Of a DNA stretch of 64,000 nt, positions 55,882 through 64,000 are shown piece after piece (the stretch's first letter is position 1; each line of letters opens with the position of its first letter). Below the pieces are notes generated by a model. It searched no databases and had not been told where the DNA came from. It saw only the letters and a list, made by a program, of their open reading frames with translations. The DNA lies in NCBI GenBank assembly GCA_017561715.1, contig JAFZBN010000015.1, forward strand, positions 124,001 through 188,000, given 5' to 3'. The position numbers and the translations under genes were made by a program. Source of the stretch: Clostridiales bacterium. Lineage in GTDB: Bacteria; Bacillota; Clostridia; Saccharofermentanales; Saccharofermentanaceae.

Positions 55882-56894
55882 TGAGTGATCATCAAAAACG
55901 CGGCAACCTGACCTTTATGTCCGTACTGAAGGACTACGTTCTTCCATTCTTGTGCCCGTCATCCTATCCGAATCTCGGCATCGTAATGGCAGGCGCTTTC
56001 GGTCTGACGTTTCTGATCCAGATGATCTGGACGGGATATCCTGACGAAAAGCTCTTCTACTCGAAGACTTCGCTGATCGGCTATTCCCTGATCACGCTCT
56101 GCAGGCTCCTCGTGCTTCTTCTGGTCTATGTCCTTGTTACCGAGCACTACAAGATCAAAGAACACCACACATGGGGAAGAGATCCCGGTCTGGGCGGCTT
56201 TTTCATGGCATTTCTCGTCGGTATTCCGGCCATGCTCATTTCCGTCGGCGTGCATAACCTTTTCATCTATCTGGAATTGAAACTGGAAAACCCGATCCCG
56301 CCGCAGCTTTACTATTACGTCACTTCCGAAAAGTCCATCTACGGCATCCTTCTGCTTCTGGTCATGGTCGTTTTATTCCCGATCCTGATCGAGGAACTCT
56401 TCTTCAGAGGCCTGGTATATGCCGTGATCCCGGACAGATGGTGGCTTCGGATCACGATCCCGGCAATCTTAAGTTCGCTTTTTGCGGTGAATCGCCTGGA
56501 GCTTCCGGCACTGTTCGTGATCGGCATCTGCTGCTCCATCGTCCGCTATTACACCGACAACACGCTTGCTTCCTGCCTGACGAGGATCGGTTATTTCTGT
56601 ATGCGGATACTTCTGGCTCCGATCCTTTCTCTGCAGGATCCGGATCTTGTCCAAAACGCGATCGACTACAATAAGACGACCCTGTATTCATCGATCATCG
56701 GTGTTTCTCTGGGGATCGTTATGATGCTCGTCGTGATCAGGCAGCTGCGAATGGTGCGTTATCTTCAGAAAAATGAAGACATCCGCTGCGGATCCGAAGA
56801 CGGAAAACCGCTCTCCATCCCGCTTCGCGAGCACTTCCACGCGGACTTCATCATCGGTGTCGCGTTCCTGGCGTTGTGCTGGATCATGTCGTAA
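55881..56894 (+). CDS. CPBP-like membrane protein with altered catalytic residues
   Basis: 337 residues with about eight membrane segments. The first CPBP motif LIEELFFRGLVYAVIPDRWW (EExxxR) is kept. The second motif, normally FxxxH, reads LFAVNRLEL, and the third, normally HxxxN, reads CLTRIGYF, so both His are missing. It may be inactive or use another mechanism. The ATG shares a base with the prepilin peptidase stop (TAATG), so they are co-translated. Confidence 0.78.
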   Translation: MSDHQKRGNLTFMSVLKDYVLPFLCPSSYPNLGIVMAGAFGLTFLIQMIWTGYPDEKLFYSKTSLIGYSLITLCRLLVLLLVYVLVTEHYKIKEHHTWGRDPGLGGFFMAFLVGIPAMLISVGVHNLFIYLELKLENPIPPQLYYYVTSEKSIYGILLLLVMVVLFPILIEELFFRGLVYAVIPDRWWLRITIPAILSSLFAVNRLELPALFVIGICCSIVRYYTDNTLASCLTRIGYFCMRILLAPILSLQDPDLVQNAIDYNKTTLYSSIIGVSLGIVMMLVVIRQLRMVRYLQKNEDIRCGSEDGKPLSIPLREHFHADFIIGVAFLALCWIMS

Positions 56895-56897
56895 ATA

Positions 56898-57428
56898 TCA
56901 GCGCTTCCATTCTTCCTTTCGGATCTCGAGTTCAACGACTTTGCACTTTTCGCCAAGTACGTCTTCGTAGTGGTCTTCAAGTTCTCCACCCTTGTGAAAA
57001 CCGATGGCCTGGTAGCACTTATACGCCGGAAGGTTATCTTCATATACACCGATCGTGACCTTATCGACCTTTAATATCTCAAAAGCGTACTGAAATCCCA
57101 GCTGAAGCATGGCTTTTCCGTATCCTTTTCCACGGATCTCAGGATCATTGATGACCCAGCCGAAACGAAGATTCTTCTTATCTCCCTTGATGTAGCGCAT
57201 GATGAAGCTTCCGACGATGCCGTCATCGTCAAAGGCGGTCATCGGATAGAAGTTGTCTTCTTCCTCGCAAAGTCCGTTTTTCTTCATGTACATGTCATCA
57301 AGCTGTTCTGCCGATAACGGAAAAGATCCGATCAGGTTTCCTCCCCAGTACAGAAATGTTTTTTCATCCTTATGCCATGTAACGATCTTTTTCGCGTCAC
57401 AGCTCTTATATGGTCTGATTCTAAGCAT
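56898..57428 (-). CDS. GNAT-family N-acetyltransferase
   Basis: 176 residues. IVGSFIMRYIKG, LRFGWVINDPEIRGKGYGKA (acetyl-CoA loop R-x-x-G-x-G/A) and VTIGVYEDNLPAYKCYQAIG-FHKGG show a GNAT fold of the RimJ type. The substrate is unknown. The ATG at 57428 has GGAG 6 bases upstream. It is in a minus-strand series with the CAT-like gene and the C-N hydrolase. Confidence 0.87.
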   Translation of the reverse strand: MLRIRPYKSCDAKKIVTWHKDEKTFLYWGGNLIGSFPLSAEQLDDMYMKKNGLCEEEDNFYPMTAFDDDGIVGSFIMRYIKGDKKNLRFGWVINDPEIRGKGYGKAMLQLGFQYAFEILKVDKVTIGVYEDNLPAYKCYQAIGFHKGGELEDHYEDVLGEKCKVVELEIRKEEWKR

Positions 57429-57442
57429 TTTGTTCTCCTCGA

Positions 57443-58093
57443 TTATTCCGCGCAAAAAGCACCGATCTCTTTTTCCAAAAGTCTGAAAACGTTCGCGATC
57501 AGATATCCGTCAGCGATCGCGTGGTTCATTCTGACACTTACCGGCATCAGAAGTCTTCCGTTCTCTTCTCTGTATTTTCCCCAGTTGACGATCGGAAGAT
57601 AGTAAAGATACCCGTCCGGAAGCTCGATATTCAGGGAATCGTAGGATAGCCAGGAGATGAAAGAAGCGTCGAACCAGTTCGGATGGTTTGCCGCGTCGAG
57701 GCCGTATTCACGTGTTTCCTTTGCCTTTTCGACGTCTTCCAGTGCTTGGGCATAGAACGTCTCATAATCTTCGTAGTACGTTGTATATACGGGAGTACAG
57801 GTCTCCGTATCCTCGTGGAAGATGTACTGTGTCGGGTGAATAACGTCATAGCAGACCACTTCATTCGTCTGCCAGAGATAGTTCATCTTATAGTCGTCTC
57901 TTGAGTTTAGAACCTTGCTCAGAAGGTACAGGAAGTTGATGTAAAACTTCGTGCCCTTAGCTTTCGAATAAGCGACCAGATCTGTCACATCGATCCTTGC
58001 CGTGATCGAAGAGCTGCACTTGCAATCCTCGGTAAAATGGCGGTACACGCCTTTTCTGTAATACGAATCAAGATCTACCACTTTGTAGTTCAT
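57443..58093 (-). CDS. Chloramphenicol-acetyltransferase-like enzyme
   Basis: 216 residues of the CatA fold. The active-site region VRMNHAIADGYLIANVF corresponds to HHAxxDG, with the catalytic second His kept and the first replaced by Asn. YKMNYLWQTNEVVCYDVIHP and FISWLSYDSLNIEL are also typical of the family. Such enzymes acetylate chloramphenicol or, in diverged members, other acceptors. Resistance cannot be claimed. The ATG at 58093 is preferred over one two codons earlier by ribosome-site spacing (AAGGAG, 8 bases). It lies 2 bases after the hydrolase stop. Confidence 0.8.
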   Translation of the reverse strand: MNYKVVDLDSYYRKGVYRHFTEDCKCSSSITARIDVTDLVAYSKAKGTKFYINFLYLLSKVLNSRDDYKMNYLWQTNEVVCYDVIHPTQYIFHEDTETCTPVYTTYYEDYETFYAQALEDVEKAKETREYGLDAANHPNWFDASFISWLSYDSLNIELPDGYLYYLPIVNWGKYREENGRLLMPVSVRMNHAIADGYLIANVFRLLEKEIGAFCAE

Positions 58094-58095
58094 GT

Positions 58096-58938
58096 TCATT
58101 TCTCCTTCTGAAGTAAAATGTCGTATTTTTCGGGGCGGCGGAATTTCCAGCCCATAACATCGTTTTCTCTGTGCTTGCGAAGCTCATCCATGTTGATCGA
58201 TCCGACATAAACGCCTTCTTCGCCCGGTGCTTCAAGCACGCACATATCGCGGACACCCTCTTCATCGCGTTTCCACGGAACGCCGCTGAAGATATTGGAG
58301 TGACCATTACAGTCCGGCTGGCCCTCGGCATAGTTGCATGTCGCGACGGCTACCATGTTCTCATAAGCGCGTGTGCGAAGCGCAGCCAGACGGTTGATCT
58401 CCATCGGGCAGGCATTCGGGGCCAGGATCACTTCCGCGCCCTTCATCATGAGGATACGCGCGCTTTCCGGAAACTCTCTGTCGAAGCAGATCATAGAACC
58501 AAAACGGATCACATCATTTCCGGTATCCATCTCTGCCACATAGAAATCATCGCCCGGTTTGAGCATGGCTTCCGCTTCAAAAGCACATGTGTGAACTTTC
58601 GAATAGTGAAGGATCTCATTTCCTTTTCGATCGAAGAACACAACGGAATTCAGCGGCTTCGGATCGTTCTTTTCCAGGAACGTGATCCCGATGGCCATTT
58701 CAAGTTCAAATGCCAGTTTTCTAAAGCTCTGAACGAAATTGCTGTCCTTGGTGACTGCCATTTTTTCAAGTTTCGTTTTATCCTGTGGAATCGCGTATCC
58801 GTTATTCCACATTTCCGGGAAAAGCGCTACATCCGCGCCTTTTTCTTTTGCGATAATGCAGGCATCCATGCCTTTCCTTAAGTTCTCTTCCTGTGTCTTT
58901 CCGGGAACCAGTTGTAATAATGCTACTTTCAGATCCAT
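58096..58938 (-). CDS. Carbon-nitrogen hydrolase family protein
   Basis: 280 residues of the nitrilase superfamily. The catalytic Glu is in ALFPEMWNNGY, the Lys in HYSKVHTCAFEAEAM and the Cys in MICFDREFPESARI. It cleaves or forms amide-type C-N bonds; ureidopropionase, N-carbamoyl and amidase branches are all possible. It lies in a cluster with acetyltransferases. Transcription starts unknown; 58939-58975 is too short for much. Confidence 0.88.
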   Translation of the reverse strand: MDLKVALLQLVPGKTQEENLRKGMDACIIAKEKGADVALFPEMWNNGYAIPQDKTKLEKMAVTKDSNFVQSFRKLAFELEMAIGITFLEKNDPKPLNSVVFFDRKGNEILHYSKVHTCAFEAEAMLKPGDDFYVAEMDTGNDVIRFGSMICFDREFPESARILMMKGAEVILAPNACPMEINRLAALRTRAYENMVAVATCNYAEGQPDCNGHSNIFSGVPWKRDEEGVRDMCVLEAPGEEGVYVGSINMDELRKHRENDVMGWKFRRPEKYDILLQKEK

Positions 58939-58975
58939 GATGTCTCTCCTTAAGTCAGTTATGTCGATAATTATT

Positions 58976-59443
58976 TTACAATTTCAATTGCATAAAGTTC
59001 GGATTGTGTTTACAGCCGAAAGCTGTATACAGTTTAACACCCATATCGGAAGCGGTGATCTGCATGACTCCGCAGCCGTATGCGCGGGCTTCTTCTACCA
59101 CACGGGAAAGAAGTTCCTTGGCAATACCCATTCTACGATACTCCGGATCGGTATACATACTCGAAAGTAGTCCGATCTTACCTGTCGGATTGCTGAAGTA
59201 CGGCGGTTTTTCGATAAAGGACATGCCGCTGGTTCCGACGATCTTATCCCCGTCCATCGCCAGCCACGATACGAATGTTCCATCCGCCATATGTCTTTTG
59301 TAAAAATCCTTCAGATGCGGTACCAGATCGACTTCCTCTTTTGCGCCTTCTTCACGAAGCTGAAGGATACGAAGTCGGATCAGCTCATCCACTTCGTTCT
59401 CTGTCAATTTCTTATAAGTGATGTTCTTTTTCAAATCAGACAT
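58976..59443 (-). CDS. GNAT-family N-acetyltransferase
   Basis: 155 residues. SSMYTDPEYRRMGIAKELLS is the acetyl-CoA-binding motif A, followed by VVEEARAYGCGVMQITASDM and LYTAFGCKHNPNFMQLKL. The type is common in Firmicutes with unknown acceptors. The ATG at 59443 is chosen because AGGTG lies 8 bases upstream and the earlier GTG is inside that site. Confidence 0.88.
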   Translation of the reverse strand: MSDLKKNITYKKLTENEVDELIRLRILQLREEGAKEEVDLVPHLKDFYKRHMADGTFVSWLAMDGDKIVGTSGMSFIEKPPYFSNPTGKIGLLSSMYTDPEYRRMGIAKELLSRVVEEARAYGCGVMQITASDMGVKLYTAFGCKHNPNFMQLKL

Positions 59444-59510
59444 TTGTATCACCTGCTATTTTCCAAATAGACTTATATCAGCATTTTTGTCTTGAACAAC
59501 TGTTCATTCG

Positions 59511-60185
59511 TTAATTCTCTTCCAGATCTTTCAGATGCGTCGCGTCAGAAAGAAGTTCCACGATCGGCTGATTCAGGATTCCCGGTCGCTTATCGAAACG
59601 AAGGATCGAGATCGCGGTACATGGCATGTGGATCGTTCCGCAAAGAAACGGAAATGCGAGGTTATAGATATGAGACAGCATTGCGGTAGCAGAACCGCCG
59701 TGGCAGAAAAGCGCGATCGTGCGATCGTTCTCTTCCTTTGCCGTGCATCGGTAGTAAAGTCCTTCCCTCTCATAGCCGAGAGTAGAAAGCCACTTATCCG
59801 TCTCTTTTGCGATGATATCCACATCGAGAACCGCCGCGTTTTCTGTATACAGAGCATGTTCTCTCCACTTCGGATCGCGGATATCCCAGCCTTCGTTGAT
59901 CATATCGTCCACACCAAACCAGGGATTTAAGTCCTGGTACAGTGCCTCAAGTCTTCCATAGCGGATCTCTTTCATGAAATCGAGGATCTTTATGTCCTTG
60001 ATGCCGGAAACTTCCGAAAAAGCCTCGGCCGTCTCGACTGCTCGGCCGTAAGGAGAAGACCAGATTTCCGTGACATCTTCTTTCAGAAGTCTCTGTGCCA
60101 TGACTTTCGCCTGCTTTTTACCAAGTTCGGTCAGACAGTTTCTTTCATAATCGGGATCTCCGTGACGAATAATGACCAGTCTCAT
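59511..60185 (-). CDS. Histidine phosphatase family protein
   Basis: 224 residues. MRLVIIRHGDPDYERNCLTE contains the RHG phosphohistidine motif, and WSSPYGRAVETAEAF, IALFCHGGSATAML (second His) complete the site. A phosphoglycerate-mutase-like phosphatase whose substrate is unknown. It is 50 bases downstream of the P-loop kinase-like gene on the same strand. Confidence 0.9.
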   Translation of the reverse strand: MRLVIIRHGDPDYERNCLTELGKKQAKVMAQRLLKEDVTEIWSSPYGRAVETAEAFSEVSGIKDIKILDFMKEIRYGRLEALYQDLNPWFGVDDMINEGWDIRDPKWREHALYTENAAVLDVDIIAKETDKWLSTLGYEREGLYYRCTAKEENDRTIALFCHGGSATAMLSHIYNLAFPFLCGTIHMPCTAISILRFDKRPGILNQPIVELLSDATHLKDLEEN

Positions 60186-60235
60186 ATTCTTCTCCTGCAG
60201 CTTTTAGTCTTACTCTATTATACGTTTTTCAGACC

Positions 60236-60871
60236 TTATTTGATAAGCCCCATATAACGTGCAACAAGATCTAATGTCTCTTCTTTTGATCTAGTCTCAT
60301 CACGGTAGATCACTTTAAATCCCGAATTCTGCATCTTCTCATAATTCTCTTTGGAATTAATAAGCGTTAAGCCCTCTCGGAAATTCGCGATCGCCTTCTC
60401 AGGATCCGGGAGTTCAAGAAGCAGCTGATACAAAAACTGCTTTTCGGGATCCGGTCTTTCAAAGAATCTTTTCACGGAAATATCCTGCTCCGCGAGCATA
60501 ATGACCACGTGATCGGGGTTGAATCTCTTTCGAAGCGTTTCCAGGGAAATATTCGTATCTACGAAGATCTTTTTATTCTGTTTGGAGAGTTCTTCGAGGA
60601 TCCGCATTTCCAGGATCTCACATTCTGCTTTCGCCTGATCGAACCAGTCGCTGTACTCCTGAGGCGAGCGCTTTACGAAGTCGTGCCAGTCCTTGATATC
60701 TCGGGTATATGTCACGGCAGGAAACTCTTTGCTGTCCAGTTCAGGCAGAAGCTGATCGTGATAATTCTCTTCACAGGCGATACCGTCGAAACGCTCCGCC
60801 AGAAGCTTGATCATCGTGGATTTCCCGGCATACGCGGTTCCTGTTATAAAATACATGTTGTCGATATTCAT
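60236..60871 (-). CDS. P-loop NTPase, kinase-like
   Basis: 211 residues. Walker A is GTAYAGKST near the N-terminus (MYFITGTAYAGKSTMIKLL). KKIFVDTNISLETLRK and HVVIMLAEQDISVKRFFERP follow as expected for small-molecule kinases of the AAA_17/AAA_33 type. The middle region with CEENYHDQLLPELDSK is unassigned. The substrate is unknown. Confidence 0.78.
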   Translation of the reverse strand: MNIDNMYFITGTAYAGKSTMIKLLAERFDGIACEENYHDQLLPELDSKEFPAVTYTRDIKDWHDFVKRSPQEYSDWFDQAKAECEILEMRILEELSKQNKKIFVDTNISLETLRKRFNPDHVVIMLAEQDISVKRFFERPDPEKQFLYQLLLELPDPEKAIANFREGLTLINSKENYEKMQNSGFKVIYRDETRSKEETLDLVARYMGLIK

Positions 60872-60974
60872 TCGATTTCCTCCCGGTACTCTTTGTACCC
60901 TAATAGGAAACTAACACACGGAAATCCTTTTGTCATCCGCTTTATACCATGCGGACAATACCGTTTGAAAAGCA

Positions 60975-62111
60975 CTACTTTACGAAACGTGTGAGCGCGT
61001 ATTTTCCGTCTACGATCGTTTCTTCTACACAGTGATCGCGCAAGATCTCACGCCCGGGTTCTTTGGCATAGGAAACTTCCGGATCAGCGCCGTACTTTCT
61101 ACTGATCTCATTCGGATTCGGATAGAATTCCTGCTTTAAGAAATACGCGCCGTTTTCGTATCCGAGTGAAAGTTTTCTCGGATAACTCATCACTCCTCGG
61201 AAGCCTTCGTTTTCCATCGGGATCCCGGCGCCTTCGGAAAAGTCTCCGAGCCATGAGATCAGGATCGGAAACTCCACATTACTGAAGATCGTTCCCGCGT
61301 AGAAATCCGGTCCGTTATCGACCATGAGAGGTCCGTTATAGGAATCATCCAGAACGAACTTATTCCCGTCGAAATCGCCGACGAAATACTGCATCAGGCG
61401 CTTATGCGGCACGCATCCTTCCGGAAGCTTGGAAAACTCGTCCTCCGGAATGTCCATGCTCAGGATCAGTACGTATTTGCTCTCGTCTGAAGATACGCGG
61501 CAAGGAAACATACACGGACATTCGATCATGCCGGTAAGTGCTTTTTCAGGAGGAATAAACTCCCCTGTCTTCTCCCATGTTAGAAGATCTTTCGAGTGAT
61601 AGAAAACGACCGCGTCTTCTTTGGTAAACGTCATCGTAAAGCCGCCGAGGATCGGATTCGAGATCACGTGCGGGTCTCTCGCAGGAGTGTGTTCTTTTCC
61701 CGGTATGATCGGATTCCCTTCGTACTTGGTAAAGCTCAGACCGTCACGACTATACGCGACACACTGCTGCTCTCTTTTTGTCTCCATGTGATGTGAAGTG
61801 TAAAAGACCAGAAGCGCGGGATCTTCCTTGGAACCAAGACCGCTTACGTTCTCCTTATCTACCACGGCACTTCCGGAATAAACGTCTCCCATATCATCGG
61901 GATACAGTACGATCGGAAGATGTTCCCACGAAAGAAGATCATCGGAAACCGCGTGACCCCAGTGCATCCGGTCCCATACGAGACTGTTCGGGTCATGTTG
62001 ATAGAAAAGGTGATACTTCCCCTTGTAGAAAACAGGCCCGTTCGGATCGTTGATCCAGCCTTTTTTTGGTGTGAAATGGTATTTCGGTCTAAGCATATTT
62101 TTAGGACTCAT
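60975..62111 (-). CDS. GH32 beta-fructofuranosidase-type enzyme, short form
   Basis: 378 residues. The catalytic motifs are complete: WINDPNGPV (nucleophile Asp), TPARDPHVI (transition-state stabiliser) and MIECPCMFPC (acid/base Glu). This points to sucrose, sucrose-6-phosphate or fructan hydrolysis. The C-terminal beta-sandwich of about 100 residues found in most GH32 enzymes is almost absent, as the chain ends soon after the propeller. No signal peptide, so intracellular. The start overlaps the upstream flavin-protein gene by 11 bases and lacks a good ribosome site, which fits translational coupling. Confidence 0.87.
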   Translation of the reverse strand: MSPKNMLRPKYHFTPKKGWINDPNGPVFYKGKYHLFYQHDPNSLVWDRMHWGHAVSDDLLSWEHLPIVLYPDDMGDVYSGSAVVDKENVSGLGSKEDPALLVFYTSHHMETKREQQCVAYSRDGLSFTKYEGNPIIPGKEHTPARDPHVISNPILGGFTMTFTKEDAVVFYHSKDLLTWEKTGEFIPPEKALTGMIECPCMFPCRVSSDESKYVLILSMDIPEDEFSKLPEGCVPHKRLMQYFVGDFDGNKFVLDDSYNGPLMVDNGPDFYAGTIFSNVEFPILISWLGDFSEGAGIPMENEGFRGVMSYPRKLSLGYENGAYFLKQEFYPNPNEISRKYGADPEVSYAKEPGREILRDHCVEETIVDGKYALTRFVK

Positions 62112-62577
62112 TGACCAGTTTACCGGTCATGTGATCGATCGTAAGCTCCAGGCAGCATACTCTCGAAAACGAGGTTCTCAGTTCTCTTTCGGGATACTCC
62201 GGATCATCCGAAAACTTGCCGCAAAGACGAACCAGAAAATCCTTCTTCTTCTCATCATCGGTGAGCTCACAGATCCTTCCGAAAACAACGACGCTTTTGA
62301 TATTCAGCGCCCAATCGCCTTCTTTACGAAAACCCTTATCCATGACGCAGAAGCTTACCTTGTCACAGGCACGGATCGCGTCGAGTTTATGCCCTTCTTT
62401 TGCGCAGTGAAAATAGATCTTTCCGGTCTCTTCATTGTAGTAATGCGACATCGGAATGCCGTACGGATACCCGTCCTCACCAAACATGGAGAGGACTCCT
62501 CGAGGTTCACTTTTCAGGACCTCGATACACTCTTCCTGACTTAATTCCTGCTTAAAGCGACGCATCTTTCGAAACAT
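62101..62577 (-). CDS. Pyridoxamine 5'-phosphate oxidase-like flavoprotein
   Basis: 158 residues of the split-barrel FMN-binding fold. RGVLSMFGEDGYPYGIPMSH, GKIYFHCAKEGHKLDAIRAC, DKVSFCVMDKG and SVVVFGRICEL match the NimA-like branch, whose members bind FMN or heme and sometimes reduce nitro compounds. The ATG at 62577 has AAGGG 6 bases upstream. It is 11 bases after the U32 gene. Confidence 0.88.
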   Translation of the reverse strand: MFRKMRRFKQELSQEECIEVLKSEPRGVLSMFGEDGYPYGIPMSHYYNEETGKIYFHCAKEGHKLDAIRACDKVSFCVMDKGFRKEGDWALNIKSVVVFGRICELTDDEKKKDFLVRLCGKFSDDPEYPERELRTSFSRVCCLELTIDHMTGKLVNES

Positions 62578-62588
62578 ATAGATCACCC

Positions 62589-63878
62589 TTACGGTTTTGT
62601 CTGTGTCGGCTGTTCTCCGCTCTTATAGATACCTTCGTCCTTATCGCCGTCTCGGCTTAAGAATGAATACTCAGGAAGCGGCTTGCTTACCTTCAGATAA
62701 TACTTCATTTCCGAATGCGGCGTGGACTCGATCGGATTCATTTCCTCGTCCCAGAGTTCTTCTGCCACGATCGGCTCAGTGTAGCCTTCCGGCATTAAGA
62801 CATGCAATGTGTCTCCGCGGAAGATCTTATTTCTCTGGCTGACGATCGCGCAGCCCTTCTCTTCGTCATAACCTGTGACGACACCGACAACGAATGCCGG
62901 GCGGTGATATGTCTTATCCGGAAAGATCTGGGCGTTCTCGCCGGGTCTATCGTAGAAGAAACCGGTCGCGAATTCCCTGTGGACCGTTCGGTCGAGCATC
63001 TCCTGCCACTTGCTGTCTTCCTGATATGCGGGCGGATCTTTCATGTAAAGGTCGACGGCTTCACGATAGGCCTTTGTGACCGATGCCGCGTAAAAGGCTC
63101 CCTTGATCCTTCCTTCGATCTTAAAGCTTGTAATACCTGCTTTTATCAGTTCCGGTACATGTCCGATCATGCAGATATCCTTGGAGTTAAAGATGTATGT
63201 GCCTCTCTCGTCTTCCTGGATCGGAAGTGGTGCCTCAAGGCGCTTTTCCTCAACGACATAATAGCCCCAGCGGCAAGGCTGCGCGCAGGATCCGGAGTTC
63301 GCGGATCTTCCCGTGAAATAGTTGGAAAGAAGGCATCTGCCGGAATAGGAAACGCACATGGCGCCATGTACGAAGCATTCCAGTTCCAGGTCCGCGGGGA
63401 TCGCTTTTCGGATCTTGATGATCTCTTCGAGAGTCAGTTCACGGGCGAGAACGACGCGCTTTGCGCCAAGCTCATACCAGAACATGCAGCCTTCGCTGTT
63501 GGTAACACTGGCCTGTGTGCTGATATGGATCTCCATGTCAGGCGCAAGTTTTCTTACTTTTCGGAAAATACCCGCGTCGGAGATGATCAGGGCATCCATA
63601 CCGATCGAAGACAGAAAGAGGATCTCATCGTCGAGTTTTTCGATATCGTCTTCATGCGCCATAACGTTGACGGTACAGTAACATTTCACGCCGTGAGAAT
63701 GGGCATACTCGACGCCTTCCTTCATCTCGTCATGGGTAAAGTTATCGCTGAATGTTCTAAGGCCGAAGCTTTTGCCGGACATATAGACGGCATCGGCGCC
63801 ATAGGCGACCGCTGTCTTCAGTTTCTCGAGATTACCTGCCGGAGCAAGCACTTCCGGCGCGCGGAAAAGATCACTCAT
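62589..63878 (-). CDS. U32-family protein (tRNA/rRNA hydroxylation type)
   Basis: 429 residues. PEVLAPAGNLEKLKTAVAYG, ELECFVHGAMCVSYSGRCLL, CAQPCRWGYYVVEE and GITSFKIEGRIKG are signatures of the U32 family. Members such as TrhP and RlhA are now linked to prephenate-dependent hydroxylation of tRNA or rRNA rather than proteolysis. The Cys residues at the centre should hold an iron-sulfur cluster. The ATG at 63878 has AAAGGAAG 8 bases upstream. It follows the MltG-like gene by 22 bases. Confidence 0.92.
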   Translation of the reverse strand: MSDLFRAPEVLAPAGNLEKLKTAVAYGADAVYMSGKSFGLRTFSDNFTHDEMKEGVEYAHSHGVKCYCTVNVMAHEDDIEKLDDEILFLSSIGMDALIISDAGIFRKVRKLAPDMEIHISTQASVTNSEGCMFWYELGAKRVVLARELTLEEIIKIRKAIPADLELECFVHGAMCVSYSGRCLLSNYFTGRSANSGSCAQPCRWGYYVVEEKRLEAPLPIQEDERGTYIFNSKDICMIGHVPELIKAGITSFKIEGRIKGAFYAASVTKAYREAVDLYMKDPPAYQEDSKWQEMLDRTVHREFATGFFYDRPGENAQIFPDKTYHRPAFVVGVVTGYDEEKGCAIVSQRNKIFRGDTLHVLMPEGYTEPIVAEELWDEEMNPIESTPHSEMKYYLKVSKPLPEYSFLSRDGDKDEGIYKSGEQPTQTKP

Positions 63879-63900
63879 GTCGTGCTTCCTTTCTTTAAGG

Positions 63901-64000
63901 TCAGCCTTCGTCGCCGATCGGCGGATCGTCATCGATTACGGCGTTGTCGTTCCAGTTATCCTTATACTTTTCGACATTCGCTTCGTGTTCTTCTTTGGTT
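63901..64000 (-). CDS. C-terminal end of an MltG-like gene (partial)
   Basis: Only the last 32 residues are visible. TKEEHEANVEKYKDNWNDN resembles the C-terminal end of MltG (endolytic murein transglycosylase), where a conserved T-x-x-EHxAxV-x-KY sequence ends the catalytic domain. A short acidic tail with PP follows. In Firmicutes mltG is commonly close to U32 genes, which supports the call. The evidence is short and the name is tentative. Confidence 0.55.
   Translation of the reverse strand, partial: TKEEHEANVEKYKDNWNDNAVIDDDPPIGDEG

Overview
The window looks like a chromosome segment of an anaerobic, mid-GC member of the Clostridia (Bacillota), perhaps of gut or rumen type. Supporting signs are a glycogen operon with both GlgC and GlgD, the ireB-ruvX-DUF1292 gene order typical of Firmicutes, a four-subunit 2-oxoacid:ferredoxin oxidoreductase, an HPr-like protein, a Spo0A C-terminal-like protein, AzlCD, and strong AGGAGG ribosome binding sites. 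No phage, insertion sequence or CRISPR array was seen. The genus cannot be named from sequence alone.

Layout. 1-6.6 kb: glycogen operon on the minus strand (glgB-glgC-glgD-glgA-GH13 enzyme, the last running off the left edge). 6.8-9.5 kb: 2-oxoacid:ferredoxin oxidoreductase operon. 9.6-12.1 kb: mscL, an ArsR regulator, a YhbD-like regulator and a zinc-ribbon membrane protein. 12.2-17.8 kb: ireB-ruvX-two DUF1292-type genes-CPBP protease-a 1054-residue membrane-anchored protein with carbohydrate-binding-like parts. 17.9-24.6 kb: mtaB, an HPr-like gene, RNase R, secG and a Ca2+-type P-ATPase. 24.7-25.1 kb: a Val-Asp-Phe tRNA operon with near-consensus promoter and terminator. 25.2-33.9 kb: thioesterase, azlCD, galM, an ABC exporter, ybaK, a secreted serine hydrolase, a kinase-like/nuclease-like fusion and an HPRT-like gene.

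34.0-34.7 kb holds the most unusual element. It is a purine-rich stretch of about 590 nt without a credible protein, read on the minus strand. A good sigma-70-type promoter, an 8-bp stem joining the 5' and 3' ends, several internal hairpins and an intrinsic terminator mark it as a large structured noncoding RNA, close in size to the ROOL class. 34.9-45.5 kb: an ABC-2 type exporter, a radical SAM protein, DNA polymerase IV, a two-component system with a 7TM sensor, DUF1858, an MFS transporter and HU. 45.5-51.8 kb: a Spo0A_C-like protein, 5-FTHF cyclo-ligase, DNA ligase, YdbC, a phosphoesterase and two small membrane proteins behind copies of the same 34-bp element. 52-55 kb: glycogen phosphorylase. 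55-64 kb: prepilin peptidase, a degenerate CPBP protein, acetyltransferases, a C-N hydrolase, a histidine phosphatase, a GH32 enzyme, a U32 protein and the end of an MltG-like gene.

How the genes fit together. Glycogen is made by GlgC/GlgD, GlgA and GlgB and broken down by GlgP and the GH13 enzyme. Both GlgA (C-terminus) and GlgP (N-terminus) carry long histone H1-like Lys/Ala/Pro tails, which suggests a common way of placing the two enzymes on glycogen or another polyanion. Most other genes are housekeeping, transport or envelope functions.
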